A DNA stretch of 64,000 nucleotides from Burkholderiales bacterium (GTDB lineage Bacteria > Pseudomonadota > Gammaproteobacteria > Burkholderiales > SG8-41), in contig JALHRQ010000003.1 in assembly GCA_022841375.1 (NCBI GenBank), positions 166,692-230,691 of the forward strand, given 5' to 3'. The position numbers and the translations under genes are program-made. Each line of letters opens with the position of its first letter. The stretch's first letter is position 1. Below the pieces are notes generated by a model. That model had not been told where the DNA came from. It worked only from the letters and a program-made list of their open reading frames with translations, and searched no databases. This document shows positions 63,258 to 64,000 of this stretch, one piece after another.

Positions 63258-64000
63258 ATGAAATCTGCAAGTATTTTCGAAACCGCCAGCGCAACCTTGC
63301 TGGCACCGCATGCGCTGGACGAGAGCCGGCTGCAGTCGGTATTCGGCCAGATCATGGCCCACCGCGTCGACTACGCCGACCTTTATTTCCAGTATTCGCG
63401 CAGCGAGTCGTGGAGCCTGGAAGAGGGCATCGTCAAATCCGGCAGCTTCAATATCGACCAGGGCGTAGGCGTGCGCGCGGTCAGCGGTGAAAAAACGGCG
63501 TTCGCCTATTCGGACGACATCAGTTTCAACGCGCTCCAGTCCGCGGCTCAAGCGACGCGAGCGATTGCGCGCCAGGGTGGTGACGGCCGCACGGCGATTG
63601 CCCGCCAGGGCGGGCTGCGCGCGCTGTACGCACCGCAGGATCCGCTGGTCAGCCTCGGGGCGCCGGAGAAGGTGGCGCTGCTTGAACGACTGGAGCGCAT
63701 CGCGCGCCGCATTGATCCCCGCGTGACGCAGGTGATGGCCTCGCTCGCCGGTGAATATGAGGTGGTGATGGTGGCGCGCAGCGACGGCATGCAGGCTGCT
63801 GACGTGCGGCCGCTGGTGCGCTTGTCTTTGCAGGTGATTGTAGAAGCTGACGGCCGCCGTGAGCAGGGCAGCGCCGGCGGTGGCGGGCGTTTTGATTACG
63901 GTTATTTCACTGAAGACGTGCTCAACGATTACGCGCAAAAAGCGGTGCATCAGGCATTGACCAATCTTGAAGCGCGGCCTGCGCCCGCCGGCACGATGAC
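63258..64000 (+). CDS. tldD: TldD metalloprotease subunit, 5' part
   Basis: The frame from ATG 63258 is open to the window end (247 complete codons), so the gene is cut. TldD is the zinc-bearing half of the TldD/PmbA protease. YADLYFQYSRSESWSLEEG, VKSGSFNIDQGVGVRAVSGE and TAFAYSDDISF are family blocks. The HExxxH zinc motif is expected beyond the cut and cannot be checked. Residues ~96-113 hold a small internal repeat (AIARQGGDGRTAIARQGG). No strong ribosome site is seen; the AT-rich 13-mer lies directly upstream. Confidence 0.95.
   Translation, partial: MKSASIFETASATLLAPHALDESRLQSVFGQIMAHRVDYADLYFQYSRSESWSLEEGIVKSGSFNIDQGVGVRAVSGEKTAFAYSDDISFNALQSAAQATRAIARQGGDGRTAIARQGGLRALYAPQDPLVSLGAPEKVALLERLERIARRIDPRVTQVMASLAGEYEVVMVARSDGMQAADVRPLVRLSLQVIVEADGRREQGSAGGGGRFDYGYFTEDVLNDYAQKAVHQALTNLEARPAPAGTM

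Overview
This window is a GC-rich bacterial chromosome segment, almost certainly from a betaproteobacterium in or near the Burkholderiales. The reasons are the gene order glyA-nrdR-ribD-ribE-ribB(X)-ribH-nusB and thiL-pgpA-cinA-recA-recX-alaS, the darP/pmbA divergent pair, and five full-length 'Bug' (TctC-type) periplasmic receptors plus the relic of a sixth. I see no rRNA, tRNA, phage, insertion sequence or CRISPR array. Family names come from motif recognition, not from database searches.

Layout. 0-5.3 kb: a PilZ-like protein, a small exported c-type cytochrome, then a leftward CoA-transferase, Bug receptor and esterase; a 13-unit heptamer array touches the esterase start. 5.4-8 kb: mogA and darP leftward, pmbA rightward. 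8-13.4 kb: TRAP receptor, CocE-like hydrolase, Gfo/Idh oxidoreductase and MFS transporter. 13.5-14.7 kb: a visibly AT-richer two-gene islet (HNH_2-type nuclease plus an unrecognised 126-residue protein). 14.7-25.2 kb: a double SnoaL-like protein, two tandem paralogous TPR-glycosyltransferase fusions, a secreted protein, Bug receptors, a hydrolase and an enolase-superfamily enzyme. 25.5-31.4 kb: glyA, nrdR, the riboflavin operon and nusB. 31.5-36.9 kb: an accessory block (hydrolases, two Bug receptors, a collapsed 49-codon Bug relic and an RquA-like methyltransferase) that separates nusB from its usual neighbour thiL. 36.9-47.6 kb: thiL, pgpA, cinA/pncC, recA, recX, alaS, a phosphomannomutase and a YheT-type hydrolase. 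47.6-51.5 kb: a leftward cluster of class II aldolase, TcuA-like flavoprotein, a ComA-fold protein and an NTF2-like protein. 51.5-64 kb: waaF, a zinc-finger protein, ilvE, a membrane adenylate cyclase, glnE, yhdP, a nitrilase and the start of tldD.

How the genes work together. The housekeeping part makes flavins (ribD, ribE, ribB(X) and ribH; the GTP cyclohydrolase II step appears to be missing here), supplies one-carbon units (glyA), activates thiamin phosphate (thiL), repairs DNA (recA/recX) and builds LPS (waaF, phosphomannomutase). PmbA and TldD, the two halves of one protease, are encoded 55 kb apart. The accessory parts look catabolic: orphan solute receptors lie beside CoA-transferase, hydrolase, enolase-type and aldolase genes, as is common in soil and freshwater Burkholderiales.

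Points most worth a second look: a recurrent 13-bp AT-rich element, usually just 3' of stop codons in same-strand gaps; the HNH plus 126-residue islet; the ComA-like/TcuA-like/aldolase cluster, whose ComA homologue has lost the segment matching the archaeal active-site loop; the membrane-anchored RquA-like protein; and the in-frame 49-codon Bug relic.
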